Below, in pieces: positions 36,973 through 44,804 of a DNA stretch of 64,000 nt. Each line of letters opens with the position of its first letter. Within the stretch, counting starts at the first letter, position 1. The position numbers were made by a program, and so were the translations under genes. The DNA is from Arthrobacter sp. MYb229 (lineage in GTDB: Bacteria > Actinomycetota > Actinomycetes > Actinomycetales > Micrococcaceae): assembly GCF_002975405.1 (NCBI RefSeq), contig NZ_PCPS01000001.1, positions 992,001 through 1,056,000 on the forward strand, in the 5' to 3' direction. Below the pieces are notes generated by a model that was not told the DNA's origin, made no database searches, and saw nothing but the letters and a program-made list of their open reading frames with translations.

Positions 36973-37911
36973 CTAAGCGGCTAAAGCCGTGTCGCGCACG
37001 CCAGCGTAATAAGCGTCCTCCACCTCGGACGGAGACCGGTAATCGAGCATGCTGTGCACCCGGTCCGTGTTGAACCAATGCACCCATTCAGCGGTGGCCC
37101 GCTCAACGTCATGATGCCCCTCCCACGGGCCATCCAAATGGATCAGCTCGGCCTTATAGAGGCTGTTCAGCGCCTCGGCCATTGCGTTATCGTAACTATC
37201 ACCCTTGGACCCGACCGACGCGACCGCACCGGCCTGCTCCAAGGTTTCCGCGTACCGGATCGCCCGATACTGCACCCCGCGATCTGAGTGGTGCTTGAGA
37301 TCCCTCAGGTCAGAGCCTTGTTGACCGCGGCGATGCAGTCCCATGCGCAACGCGTCCAGCGCCAGGTCGGTATACATGCGCGTCGAGGCCTGCCACCCGA
37401 CGATCATCCGGGAGAACACGTCCAGCACGAACGCGACGTAGACCCACCCGGACGCGGTTTTCACGTAGGTTAGATCCGCGACCCAGAGCCTATCGGGGGC
37501 TGGTACGGTGAAGTCGCGATTCACCAGGTCCAGCGGCCGCCCGGTTTCCGGTGCTGGTTTCGTAGTGCGGGGATATTTTCCGCGCACCACTCCTCTCACC
37601 CCGAGCTGCCGGCAGAGCCGTTCGATCGTGCATCTGGCCACGGCGGGCTCTCCTCGGAGGGCCCGGTGCTTGTTCAGGTGCGCGTGGATTTTCCGGATGC
37701 CGTAGACCCTCCGGCGAGGGTGGGTGTGAATGGCCATGATCTGTTCCTTCAGGACCGCGTCGGTCAGGCTGCGGGCCGACGGGGCACGGTTGAGGTGGGC
37801 GTAGTAGGTCTGTGGGGCGATCTTGGCACCGAACCCTTCACTCAGGGTTCGGCAGATCGGTTCGATACCCCACCGATGCTTATGTTCGTCGATAAACCGG
37901 ACGATCAGCGC
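36973..37911 (-). CDS. IS3 transposase OrfB (DDE integrase core), made as OrfAB by -1 frameshift
   Basis: The integrase-core protein. Upstream reading in this frame gives ALIVRFIDEHKHRWGIEPIC, then the HTH_21-like segment RRVYGIRKIHAHLN, then the catalytic motifs: WVADLTYV (first Asp), HSDRGVQY (second Asp) and SYDNAMAEALNSLYKAE (Glu). It has no good start of its own in the upstream part; the first internal ATG-type start is at 37737. It is expected to be translated as a fusion with OrfA after slippage near 37941-37935. Confidence 0.9.
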   Translation of the reverse strand, partial: ALIVRFIDEHKHRWGIEPICRTLSEGFGAKIAPQTYYAHLNRAPSARSLTDAVLKEQIMAIHTHPRRRVYGIRKIHAHLNKHRALRGEPAVARCTIERLCRQLGVRGVVRGKYPRTTKPAPETGRPLDLVNRDFTVPAPDRLWVADLTYVKTASGWVYVAFVLDVFSRMIVGWQASTRMYTDLALDALRMGLHRRGQQGSDLRDLKHHSDRGVQYRAIRYAETLEQAGAVASVGSKGDSYDNAMAEALNSLYKAELIHLDGPWEGHHDVERATAEWVHWFNTDRVHSMLDYRSPSEVEDAYYAGVRDTALAA

Positions 37912-38213
37912 TGTGGGCGGTCGAACTCCGCGGCGAAAAAAGCCGCCGCGGACTTCAGGATCTCGTTGGAGCGGCGTAGTTCCCGATTTTCCTTCTCCAG
38001 CTGCCGGATCCGTGCCGAGGAGTCTTCCGGTTCGACCGGGAGTTCTTGTTCTTCGGCTTTCTTCACCCAGGAACGCAGGGCCTCTTTATGCACGTTCGTT
38101 TGCTCGGCGACCCGTGCGATCGCGCCAGCGCGGGTCTCGGGGTCCTTGCGGGCTTCAACGCAGAGCCGGGTCGCCCGTTCGCGGAGTTCTTGAGGGTATT
38201 TCGAGTTCGCCAT
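37905..38213 (-). CDS. IS3 transposase OrfA (DNA-binding part)
   Basis: A 102-residue helix-turn-helix protein of the IS3 OrfA type: SKYPQELRERATRLCVEA at the start and a leucine-zipper-like coiled coil RIRQLEKENRELRRSNEILK. It ends SAAAFFAAEFDRPQR and stop. The last part overlaps the OrfB frame. Confidence 0.9.
   Translation of the reverse strand: MANSKYPQELRERATRLCVEARKDPETRAGAIARVAEQTNVHKEALRSWVKKAEEQELPVEPEDSSARIRQLEKENRELRRSNEILKSAAAFFAAEFDRPQR
37935..37941 (-). promoter_or_regulatory. Programmed -1 frameshift site of the IS3 transposase
   Basis: Minus strand heptamer T-TTT-TTC, in phase with the OrfA frame (X-XXY-YYZ), at the FF codons. A -1 slip here enters an open frame (RRGVRPPTALIVRFIDE) that continues into OrfB. 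The usual IS3 signal is A6G; this is the pyrimidine version. Confidence 0.65.
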
Positions 38214-38277
38214 GATGTTCTTAGGGTAATCCTTTCGGGATATCTGGCTTATCCTCTATCAAACACGGGACGCTTCA

Positions 38278-38280
38278 CCG
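38278..38280 (+). repeat. Right target-site duplication of the IS3 element
   Basis: CCG immediately after the right inverted repeat, equal to the CCG at 36929-36931. Confidence 0.75.
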
Positions 38281-38691
38281 CCGGTGGATTTGCAGGCGAT
38301 GACCCAGTTGCCGCCGATTCCACCGGCAACCGGCTTCACTCATCGGGTGCAGATCAGCAGGGATTACTACGTGCGTTTGGACCGCAACGATTATTCCGTG
38401 CATCCATCGATGATTTGGGGGTCATGTTGACTTCACGCTCACGTTGGACCGTGTGCTCGGTGTCTGCGACCAACGAATCGTCGCTGATCATCCACGCTGC
38501 TGGGCTAAGCATCAAGTCACTACCGATCCAGAGCCTGTTCAGGTTGCCGCAACTTTGCGTTCCGTGTTCAACAAGATCCGGCGCACGGCCTTTACTGGTG
38601 GGTTACAGGATCCTGTGGTGGCCTCGCGGGAACTATCTGAATACAACAAGATCTTCGGCCTTGATGGCCAAGACTTTATAGGAGATAAGCA

Positions 38692-39369
38692 ATGAGTTCT
38701 TTGGAAGCGACGATCGAGCACTTGGCCAGGGCAATGAAGATGCCGACGGTGCGTCAGACCTGGCAGCAACTAGCGAACCAAGCCAGGGATGAGGGCTGGT
38801 CGCAAGAAGAATACATTGCTGCTGTTTTGCAACGGCAAGTTGCTGACCGGGAGGCCAGCAGAACAACGTTGCGTATTGCCGGCGCTCATTTTCCTTCGAT
38901 GAAAACGATTGAGGACTTCAACTGCGAATTCCAGCCCTCGCTCAGGCGGGACGTGTTGGCCAATTTGGCCACGACAACATTCATCCCCAAGGCGGAGAAT
39001 GTGATCCTCTTAGGTCCGCCGGACGTAGGGAAAACTCATTTGGGGATTGCCTTGGGGGTCAAGGCCTGCCAGCAGGGGTATCCGACGTTGTTTGATACCG
39101 CGGCCGGTTGGATGCAGCGACTGACATCAGCTCATCAGTCAGAGAATCTGATCAGCGAGTTGCGTAGGCTCAAGCGCTATAAGTTGCTGAACATCGATGA
39201 GGTTGGGTATTTGCCGTTTGGGCGGTGGGGCGAGTTGTGCGGTGATGATGTAGTTGCTTCGGCCATGCTTGACCGGTTGGTTTATCATGCCGAGGTTTTG
39301 ACTTTGGCCGGTGATTCGTACCGGGTGAAGAATCGTCAGGACCTGCTGAAAAACGTTGATCAGGTTTAG
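38692..39369 (+). pseudogene. istB: istB ATPase of IS21, internally deleted
   Basis: AAA+ helper of IS21 transposition; starts at the ATG overlapping the istA stop. The N-terminal half is typical (RQTWQQLANQARDEGWSQEEYIAAVL, ENVILLGPPDVGKTHLGIALG), although the Walker A has Asp where Gly is usual. After the Walker B segment LLNIDEVGYLPF the sequence jumps to GRWGELCGDDVVASAMLDRLVYHAEV, missing the about 30 residues between two LPF-type motifs that contain the sensor Ser/Asn region. The frame is open, 225 residues instead of about 255, but the product is probably inactive. Confidence 0.8.
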
Positions 39370-39435
39370 GAATTTGGGTTTGGAGGGGTCAATTTTCGTT
39401 TGTCGGTAGGGGAGAATTTTCAGCTAGTGTTGACA

Positions 39436-40359
39436 GTTGGACGACGAGAGTCTCCGCTGGTTTTGCGACTGCCATACCCGCTACGGGAACTTTAGCCAGC
39501 AGCCCCATGTTTCTTCCGACTCATGATTCAGAGGTCGCTGTCAGATAGTCGTTGAGGGTACCAAAAGTCCACGTATCGCACATAGCCGTGAAATTGGTCG
39601 TCCTCGAAGTGACGAGATCACACACCGGTTACGTGGAATTCTGGTAACGAAAGTGACTAGCTGACAGCTCACCATCTGAGTTTCTTGAACGTCAGCAGTC
39701 GGTCGCAGATCTTAAAGGCTTGCTCAAGTACATCGTTGAAACTTTCGTGTTCTAGGCCTAGTTTAAGGGCGAGCTTGTCGATGTTAGTCGGATTCCTAAG
39801 CTCGTGACTCCAACTGTTCATTTCCCGGGGAATAGAAATCGTTGTGGCTCGCGCCGGTCGTGCGACGTTATGAGCGGCAGCTTCGATTGTGCGACAGATT
39901 GATACTTGACGGCTTCTGGCGCATGGCCCCCAAATTCGGTTTAAGGTGCTTCCTGCGATTACGCTGATGCGATCGAGCACTACGCTCGCCCAGTTTGCCA
40001 TGCCATGATGATTGTCGCGGCGCTCTCATGAGAATTATCAGGGTGGAGTTGACTGTCGATAAAGACTGGACAGTTGTATCATCGCCATGCTGGGCTCGCG
40101 GAGGCAAAAGCACCACTGCACTCGAGTTTCGAAAGTTGACGGCCAGCGGGTCACTAGAAGCGGAGCGGGAGTTCAGACAGATCTATACCCACCAAGCTTC
40201 ATGATGCCGAGCCGACTCGGCTAGTAACTGGGAATGGCAGGGATTGGTTGTATCTACCATTGTTTACTTGTCTTCCGGCAGTTACGGCACGTATTACGAA
40301 TTCGCTCCAGATTCTTGGTCACGGGGTTTCCTTCATCAAGCCGCTTCACGCGTGCATAC
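39436..40359. other. Segment between IS21 and hamB, no clear gene
   Basis: About 920 nt of lower GC content. The only frame worth naming is on the minus strand at 39669-40001. Another minus-strand stretch just beyond the IS end starts MGLLAKVPVAGMAVAKPAE and runs into the element; unrecognised. No tRNA or attachment repeat was found. Confidence 0.4.
39669..40001 (-). CDS. Hypothetical small protein downstream of hamB
   Basis: 110 residues. The C-terminal part (NPTNIDKLALKLGLEHESFNDVLEQAFKICDRLL) looks like a helical soluble protein; the N-terminal part is Arg/Ser/Ala-rich and less protein-like, so the true start may be later. It is on the hamAB strand, 358 nt beyond hamB. Function unknown; it may be a remnant. 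Confidence 0.25.
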   Translation of the reverse strand: MANWASVVLDRISVIAGSTLNRIWGPCARSRQVSICRTIEAAAHNVARPARATTISIPREMNSWSHELRNPTNIDKLALKLGLEHESFNDVLEQAFKICDRLLTFKKLRW

Positions 40360-43300
40360 CTAGTTGCGATTCGAAATCAGCCCGGCAAGAACTTTCGAAA
40401 AGTAGCTTGGCAGTCTTGCGACTATTTCTGTGACTTCGTCCGCGTGAGTGAACATTGACTCAAGGAAATCCTCGCCTTCGAATCCGGATAATCTTAATTG
40501 ATCTCGAAGTAAAAGGGCTACCGCCCTATCTGCGAATCCACTCTCATACGCAGATATCGAGAGTGTATCTGGAACACCGTATTTTAATGCTTTCAAGAAG
40601 GTGCCTAGAGGAGTACTTTCTCCTCCTTCGTCAGCTCCGAGGAACTGGCCGACAGCTGCAACGATCAGAGAGGCATCGAATGCAAGTGTTGAGTTCAATA
40701 ATTTGAATAAGTCGGATTCACCAAGTTTTCGCCTTTTGGAGCCGAATGGTTTGGTGAAGTTATGCTCCAAGGCAAGGTCAAATATCTGCTTGTAACTTGA
40801 GCCGTTTAGCCACGCGCTTGTGAGAGCGAAAACCGCGCCGGACGGTTCGATAGACAAAGCCATTTTGTTCTCAAAAGTCTGTTCCAGTATTGGCCATAGG
40901 ACTGAAAGTAACATCTCATTGGTCGTAGCTTCGAGTAGTTCATTCCGATTATTCTGCACCCATCTGAATACGAGAATCGCCCTCTCAGCGCTCAGAAGTG
41001 TACGGCCAAATTCAACCTGTCGTTCCGGTTCGGGAACGAATGTACTAATAGAATCGGATAGCCGACTGAACAATTGGCGGAGCGCGATCCGTTCTTGGTC
41101 AGAAGCAATTGCGAAAGCAAATGTCTGTTCACACAATTCCACAGCCTCGGTGCTGAACTCATCCAAAGACAAGGCATCGCGATTTGCCATCAGGAAGCTC
41201 TCGACGGCTTCTAACAGGTCACGCCTGCGCTTGATATCACTAACAAGGCTAGCGTCGCCGTTCGCCCGATCGAGTTGTGAGTCCTCGCCTATAAATAGCA
41301 ATTCCGTGATCTCCAATGGAGACAACTCTGCAAACGTGCTGGCCGAACTAAACGGCAATATGGCACTCAGAATCGAGCTAGTCGTTTCTTCCGAATTATC
41401 TAGGTCCAGAAGCACCGTAGATTGCTCGTACCTCCATGCGTCTTGACGATTCCTACGACGGTCAAATGTTCTGGGATCGGCAAAAATAACTAAGCCCTCT
41501 GTGTGCATGCCAGCCCGCCCTGCACGTCCGAGCAGGTTCTGGAAGTCGCGTACGCTAATGTTGTATCGGCCCTGCTGTGTGCCAGCGACGATGAGGTAGC
41601 GTATGGGAAGATTCACACCCTGGGCAAGGGTAGACGTGCAGATCACAAAACGAATGAGTTCGTTCTGCATTGCATGCTCGATAGTGAGCCTGAGCCCGTT
41701 AGGTGTATTTCCGTGGTGAACGAAAATTCCAAGTTGAGCGGCGCGCGACTGTAGGCTGTCTACTCCGAAGTGCAATTGAACCAGCTCATTGAGGCCTGCC
41801 AGTTCTTTTGGATTAGCCTCCGCAGACGGACGGGGGAGCGAAACGTCTCGGTCAAATACGTCGACAGCGCGAGCGAGTATCTTGTTTGCAGTCGCTTTGG
41901 TTCCAGCGAAAACAGCCACGGCCCCTTCGGGCGCTAAACGAAGCCCAAGGTACAGAGACACATCGGTAGCGACTGTGGCGTTACTTTGGTCAGGGAATAC
42001 ACGGTCGACTCGCTCGAGATGACGCCGCGCAAGCGTTTGACTTTCGATAGAGCGAGGGACAAAATAGTCAGGCTGAATATCGTAGTTCGAGGTCTCAAAA
42101 AATTGGAGTTGGCCACGCCGCTCCATCCAAGTTGCAAAGGCTACGGCACGAGCGGTTGGAGACAGTCCGCTCCCATCGACAACGGTTCCATCATCGCCGA
42201 GTAACCACGATCTTAGGCTTTCTGCATTTCTGATCACGGCGGATATTGCCACTACTTGTGAACTTATTGGCAATCCAGCTCGCAGCTCAGTAACAAGTAA
42301 CTCGTATGTCACACCCCTTGTGCCAGAATCGAATTGATGTGCTTCGTCGTAGACAAGGAGATCAATATGCCCAACAAGTTCTTGTTCCTGTCGTAGCACG
42401 AATTGAAGTTTTTCGGGAGTAAGCACAAGAATCCCAGGGGGCGAATCTACCCTCAAATCGACTCCGAACAGTTTGGAAAATTCTGAGGAAAAGTCGTGCT
42501 GGAGCGCATCGGACAATTCGTTAACCTGCACGTCATCATCGGCAAACGCGAGGTTAAGAGAAGTAGCGATCTCGTGGCTTAAAGCTCTGAAAGGTGCGAC
42601 AACAACTGCGAGATTTACCCGTTCAGACAAGAACCCAGAACGGAGGATCATCTCAATCGAGCGAGTCTTTCCTGCACTTGTTGGCATCTGTACGATCCCC
42701 GAGGTACCTGCGAATAGTCCGGATCTACCGATTTCCATTTGCGCCGGCCAAAGTTCTTTCGGGAAGTTCGGATTCCGGATTGGGGTCCGCCACCGCTCTA
42801 GAGCCACTCCGCTGTACTTAGGCAGCATAACCCAAGATGATGATTGAAACTTGAGACGGAGAATCGCGACTATTAGGTCCGCGAACAGGAGATCCCGCGC
42901 AGATGGACTCGCGTAGGCCAATGCGCGGAGACGCATTGCTGCAGCCATCGCATCGGCAGCATCGGTCCCTTCAAGAAAATGCATTGCGACTAAACTAGCA
43001 ATATCGGAAGCTAGACGCAGGTGAGCCCCTTCTACGATTGTAGGCAGCTCGTAATTATTATGTAGGATCCAGATTAAGAGACTTTCAGCCGACGATTCGG
43101 CAGCACCAGATATAAGTTTGTCAGCCATAACTCGACTGCTCCCCGGACGCCCCGACAAGTAATACGCTGAGGATGCGAGCAGTGTAGTGTCGCTATCTAA
43201 ATCCGGGGAAAGATTTGAACTCAAGAGTGCATCGAAATAGCTAGCCGCAAAATCTAGTTCTTCATGCTCACTTGGCGAGATCGAGTCACCGTCGTTCAGC

Positions 43301-43470
43301 TGAGCAGCGGTATCCCCGAGAGTCGCAATTGCCAACAGCAAAAGTGACTCCGGTTCGTCATTTGCGCGGAGTCGCAATTTTTGATGTTCTGCAGGCAACC
43401 CAAGTTCGAGCATCTTCCCCTTGGCTCGTGTCACCCCATAAAGTCGGAGACTGTCCGCTTCAGGCTTCAT
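40360..43470 (-). CDS. hamB: Hachiman defence helicase HamB (superfamily 2)
   Basis: Large DEAH-type helicase, 1036 residues. An N-terminal helical region (1-240) precedes the two helicase lobes: motif I MPTSAGKT (about 262-269), AP-FRALSHE (Ia), TPEKL, DEAH at 375-378 (motif II), ISAVIRN (III), FAGTKATANKIL, CTSTLAQGVNLP (V) and QNLLGRAGRAG (644-654, VI), Ski2-like in style. A long C-terminal helical region follows. It begins 11 nt before the end of the HamA nuclease gene; that pairing is the Hachiman arrangement, in which the helicase scans damaged or phage DNA and licenses the nuclease. AT-richer than the core genes. Confidence 0.8.
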   Translation of the reverse strand: MKPEADSLRLYGVTRAKGKMLELGLPAEHQKLRLRANDEPESLLLLAIATLGDTAAQLNDGDSISPSEHEELDFAASYFDALLSSNLSPDLDSDTTLLASSAYYLSGRPGSSRVMADKLISGAAESSAESLLIWILHNNYELPTIVEGAHLRLASDIASLVAMHFLEGTDAADAMAAAMRLRALAYASPSARDLLFADLIVAILRLKFQSSSWVMLPKYSGVALERWRTPIRNPNFPKELWPAQMEIGRSGLFAGTSGIVQMPTSAGKTRSIEMILRSGFLSERVNLAVVVAPFRALSHEIATSLNLAFADDDVQVNELSDALQHDFSSEFSKLFGVDLRVDSPPGILVLTPEKLQFVLRQEQELVGHIDLLVYDEAHQFDSGTRGVTYELLVTELRAGLPISSQVVAISAVIRNAESLRSWLLGDDGTVVDGSGLSPTARAVAFATWMERRGQLQFFETSNYDIQPDYFVPRSIESQTLARRHLERVDRVFPDQSNATVATDVSLYLGLRLAPEGAVAVFAGTKATANKILARAVDVFDRDVSLPRPSAEANPKELAGLNELVQLHFGVDSLQSRAAQLGIFVHHGNTPNGLRLTIEHAMQNELIRFVICTSTLAQGVNLPIRYLIVAGTQQGRYNISVRDFQNLLGRAGRAGMHTEGLVIFADPRTFDRRRNRQDAWRYEQSTVLLDLDNSEETTSSILSAILPFSSASTFAELSPLEITELLFIGEDSQLDRANGDASLVSDIKRRRDLLEAVESFLMANRDALSLDEFSTEAVELCEQTFAFAIASDQERIALRQLFSRLSDSISTFVPEPERQVEFGRTLLSAERAILVFRWVQNNRNELLEATTNEMLLSVLWPILEQTFENKMALSIEPSGAVFALTSAWLNGSSYKQIFDLALEHNFTKPFGSKRRKLGESDLFKLLNSTLAFDASLIVAAVGQFLGADEGGESTPLGTFLKALKYGVPDTLSISAYESGFADRAVALLLRDQLRLSGFEGEDFLESMFTHADEVTEIVARLPSYFSKVLAGLISNRN

Positions 43471-44326
43471 CGGCGGCCCTCAAATATAAACCATGGGCTA
43501 ATTTCATGAGTTGATTGCCATGAATGACTAGCAATTGAAGGTCCTTTTGATGGGGGTGATTATTCGAAGTCGAGGCGTGAAGCATGCTCGAGTCGTAGTT
43601 TGTGTCATTGACGACTGCGCCGGCTCCAAATCGGAGGTCGAAGGGATGATCTACCTTGTTCTGGAATCTGGCAACGCTGGCCACCCCGATCGTATTCTGA
43701 CGAGCCCTCAAAAGTCGCTTCGCTTTGTTTAACGTATAGCCGAGTCTCGCGTAATCGGTACCTGAATCGTCAATAGCGTCTTGTAGTCGATTTCCGCTCC
43801 CTGCCGCAGACAAACGAGCCTTTACTTCGAATGCAAGTAATGAATCGCTCGCTTGGGCTTTTGTTGCATCAAGCTGCCAGAAGCCCACCACGTCTACTCC
43901 CTTTACCGATTCGTTGGGATTCGCCTTGTCTGCGTATTTCCACCTAGGGACCCAAAAACCCAGGATGTGCTCGACATAATCTGAAATAACTAGCTCTGCG
44001 AAGTCACCAGCGCGAATCGCAGGACCCGCACCGCTTTTTTCTGCCGGAAATACAAAATTCAAGAGATAATCCCGCCGGGAGAGGCCCGTACCATCCCGGA
44101 GTTCGTCAATCTCCTCGTCAAGGCAGTATGCCTGTCGGAAAGCCGACGCCCAATCACTGAGTACTGATGGGTCATCTGGCACCTTCAACGCACAGACTTC
44201 GATGGGTTCACCACTCGAACTGGCAAGCGCCGGAAGCTGCACAAGGTGTTCGGAAAGGTAGTCGGGCTTCTGCGAAAAAAAAGATGAGAGGGCGTTAGAT
44301 CTACTTGATCGGACAGATTCGCTCAC
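43460..44326 (-). CDS. hamA: Hachiman defence nuclease HamA (DUF1837)
   Basis: A 288-residue protein with the DUF1837 layout and a PD-(D/E)xK-like active site: E111 in GDFAELVISDYV, D145 in VKGVDVVGF and E167-x-K169 in LLAFEVKARLS. It is followed by DSGTDYARLGYTLNKAKRLL and a His/Asn-containing C-terminus. In Hachiman, HamA is the DNase effector held in check by HamB. GTG start. Residues 15-18 are coded by a run of eight T, a possible slippage point. The 11-nt overlap with hamB indicates translational coupling. AbpA-type proteins are related, so the exact subtype is less sure. Confidence 0.78.
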   Translation of the reverse strand: MSESVRSSRSNALSSFFSQKPDYLSEHLVQLPALASSSGEPIEVCALKVPDDPSVLSDWASAFRQAYCLDEEIDELRDGTGLSRRDYLLNFVFPAEKSGAGPAIRAGDFAELVISDYVEHILGFWVPRWKYADKANPNESVKGVDVVGFWQLDATKAQASDSLLAFEVKARLSAAGSGNRLQDAIDDSGTDYARLGYTLNKAKRLLRARQNTIGVASVARFQNKVDHPFDLRFGAGAVVNDTNYDSSMLHASTSNNHPHQKDLQLLVIHGNQLMKLAHGLYLRAADEA

Positions 44327-44804
44327 TTTCGAGGCCCGTCCATTACTGGTCGTTTAGTCAATTCACCAGATAACTTCCGGATCACGTTACCCCTAGTAAC
44401 TTCAAAGAAAAATTTTTGCGACATTCTCATACTCTAAACCTTTCTACGGTTGGGCCTCTGAACCGCCGTAATAGCCACGTTGCTGATAGTCTCTTTCATC
44501 AACAAAATGCCACTCCGCGTCAGACTTCATCGTCAGGTTTGCAGCTCGTTCTTGGCGCATATCTGTATGTTTGTCCTCGCGCCGAAGTTTAGGCGCGAGT
44601 TGAAGATTCCTATAGACAGTGATAGTTGCGCGCGATTGGTTAGAGTGAATACAGAATGGCGTGCGGCGCACCGATACTGGGTTTTAGAGTGCGATTTTTG
44701 ACGCGGCTGCGGAACGAGGATATTAGCCATATTGTCTTCTTTATAGAGGCTGGCCCATGCTGCTGACAGATCATTGCGCTACGACTAAGCGTGTTTAAGG
44801 TGGT
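44327..44804. other. Gap between hamA and the CPBP gene
   Basis: 478 nt. Three short overlapping frames on both strands share the same bases and none resembles a known protein. It holds a perfect hairpin, CTCGCGCC-N8-GGCGCGAG at 44576-44599. The hamA promoter is presumably here, but no clear -35/-10 pair was found. Confidence 0.4.

Larger units (their letters stand above)
36932..38277 (-). mobile_element. IS3-family insertion sequence, 1346 bp, nested in istA
   Basis: Imperfect terminal inverted repeats of about 24 bp start with TG: TGTCAAGTCCCGGGTTTTG on the left and, read inward from the right, TGAAGCGTCCCGTGTTTG. The element is flanked by CCG direct repeats and encodes orfA and orfB on the minus strand with an intact DDE triad and a frameshift signal. 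It looks complete and may still be active. Confidence 0.9.
36116..38695 (+). pseudogene. istA: istA transposase, frameshifted and split by IS3
   Basis: IS21 IstA transposase. The head (EQWAEIRRLHRAEGVPMKEISRRL, a helix-turn-helix), the DDE core (DLWFPEPRISVG ... MIWDRESAIGGKGKV ... EFKGQTERNNQYLETSF) and the tail (RVQISRDYYVRLDRNDYSVHPS ... ELSEYNKIFGLDGQDF) are all recognisable but in different frames. Shifts are visible near 36255, 36750 and 38415. Removing the IS3 insertion and one CCG restores RPIDRPVDLQAMTQLPP across the junction. The GTG start has GAGGGAG upstream. Confidence 0.9.
36011..39435 (+). mobile_element. Decayed IS21-family element carrying an IS3 insertion
   Basis: Both ends carry TGTCAA-type termini and repeated inner sites: AAAATTGACCCC at 36064-36075 faces GGGGTCAATTTT at 39385-39396, and the outermost TGTCAA (36011-36016) faces TTGACA (39430-39435). 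Between them lie istA (broken) and istB (deleted) in the usual overlapping order. No target duplication is evident. Several frameshifts and an internal deletion show the element is no longer autonomous. Confidence 0.85.

Noticed and set aside
40360-44326. Other helicase-nuclease defence types such as DISARM, Zorya or BREX
   Set aside because: No methylase, motor or phosphatase/protease genes are present; a two-gene DUF1837-like nuclease plus Ski2-like helicase fits Hachiman best.
44444-44730. Three short overlapping frames on both strands between hamA and the CPBP gene
   Set aside because: They share the same bases, have no known relatives and include a palindrome; at most one could be real and none can be supported.
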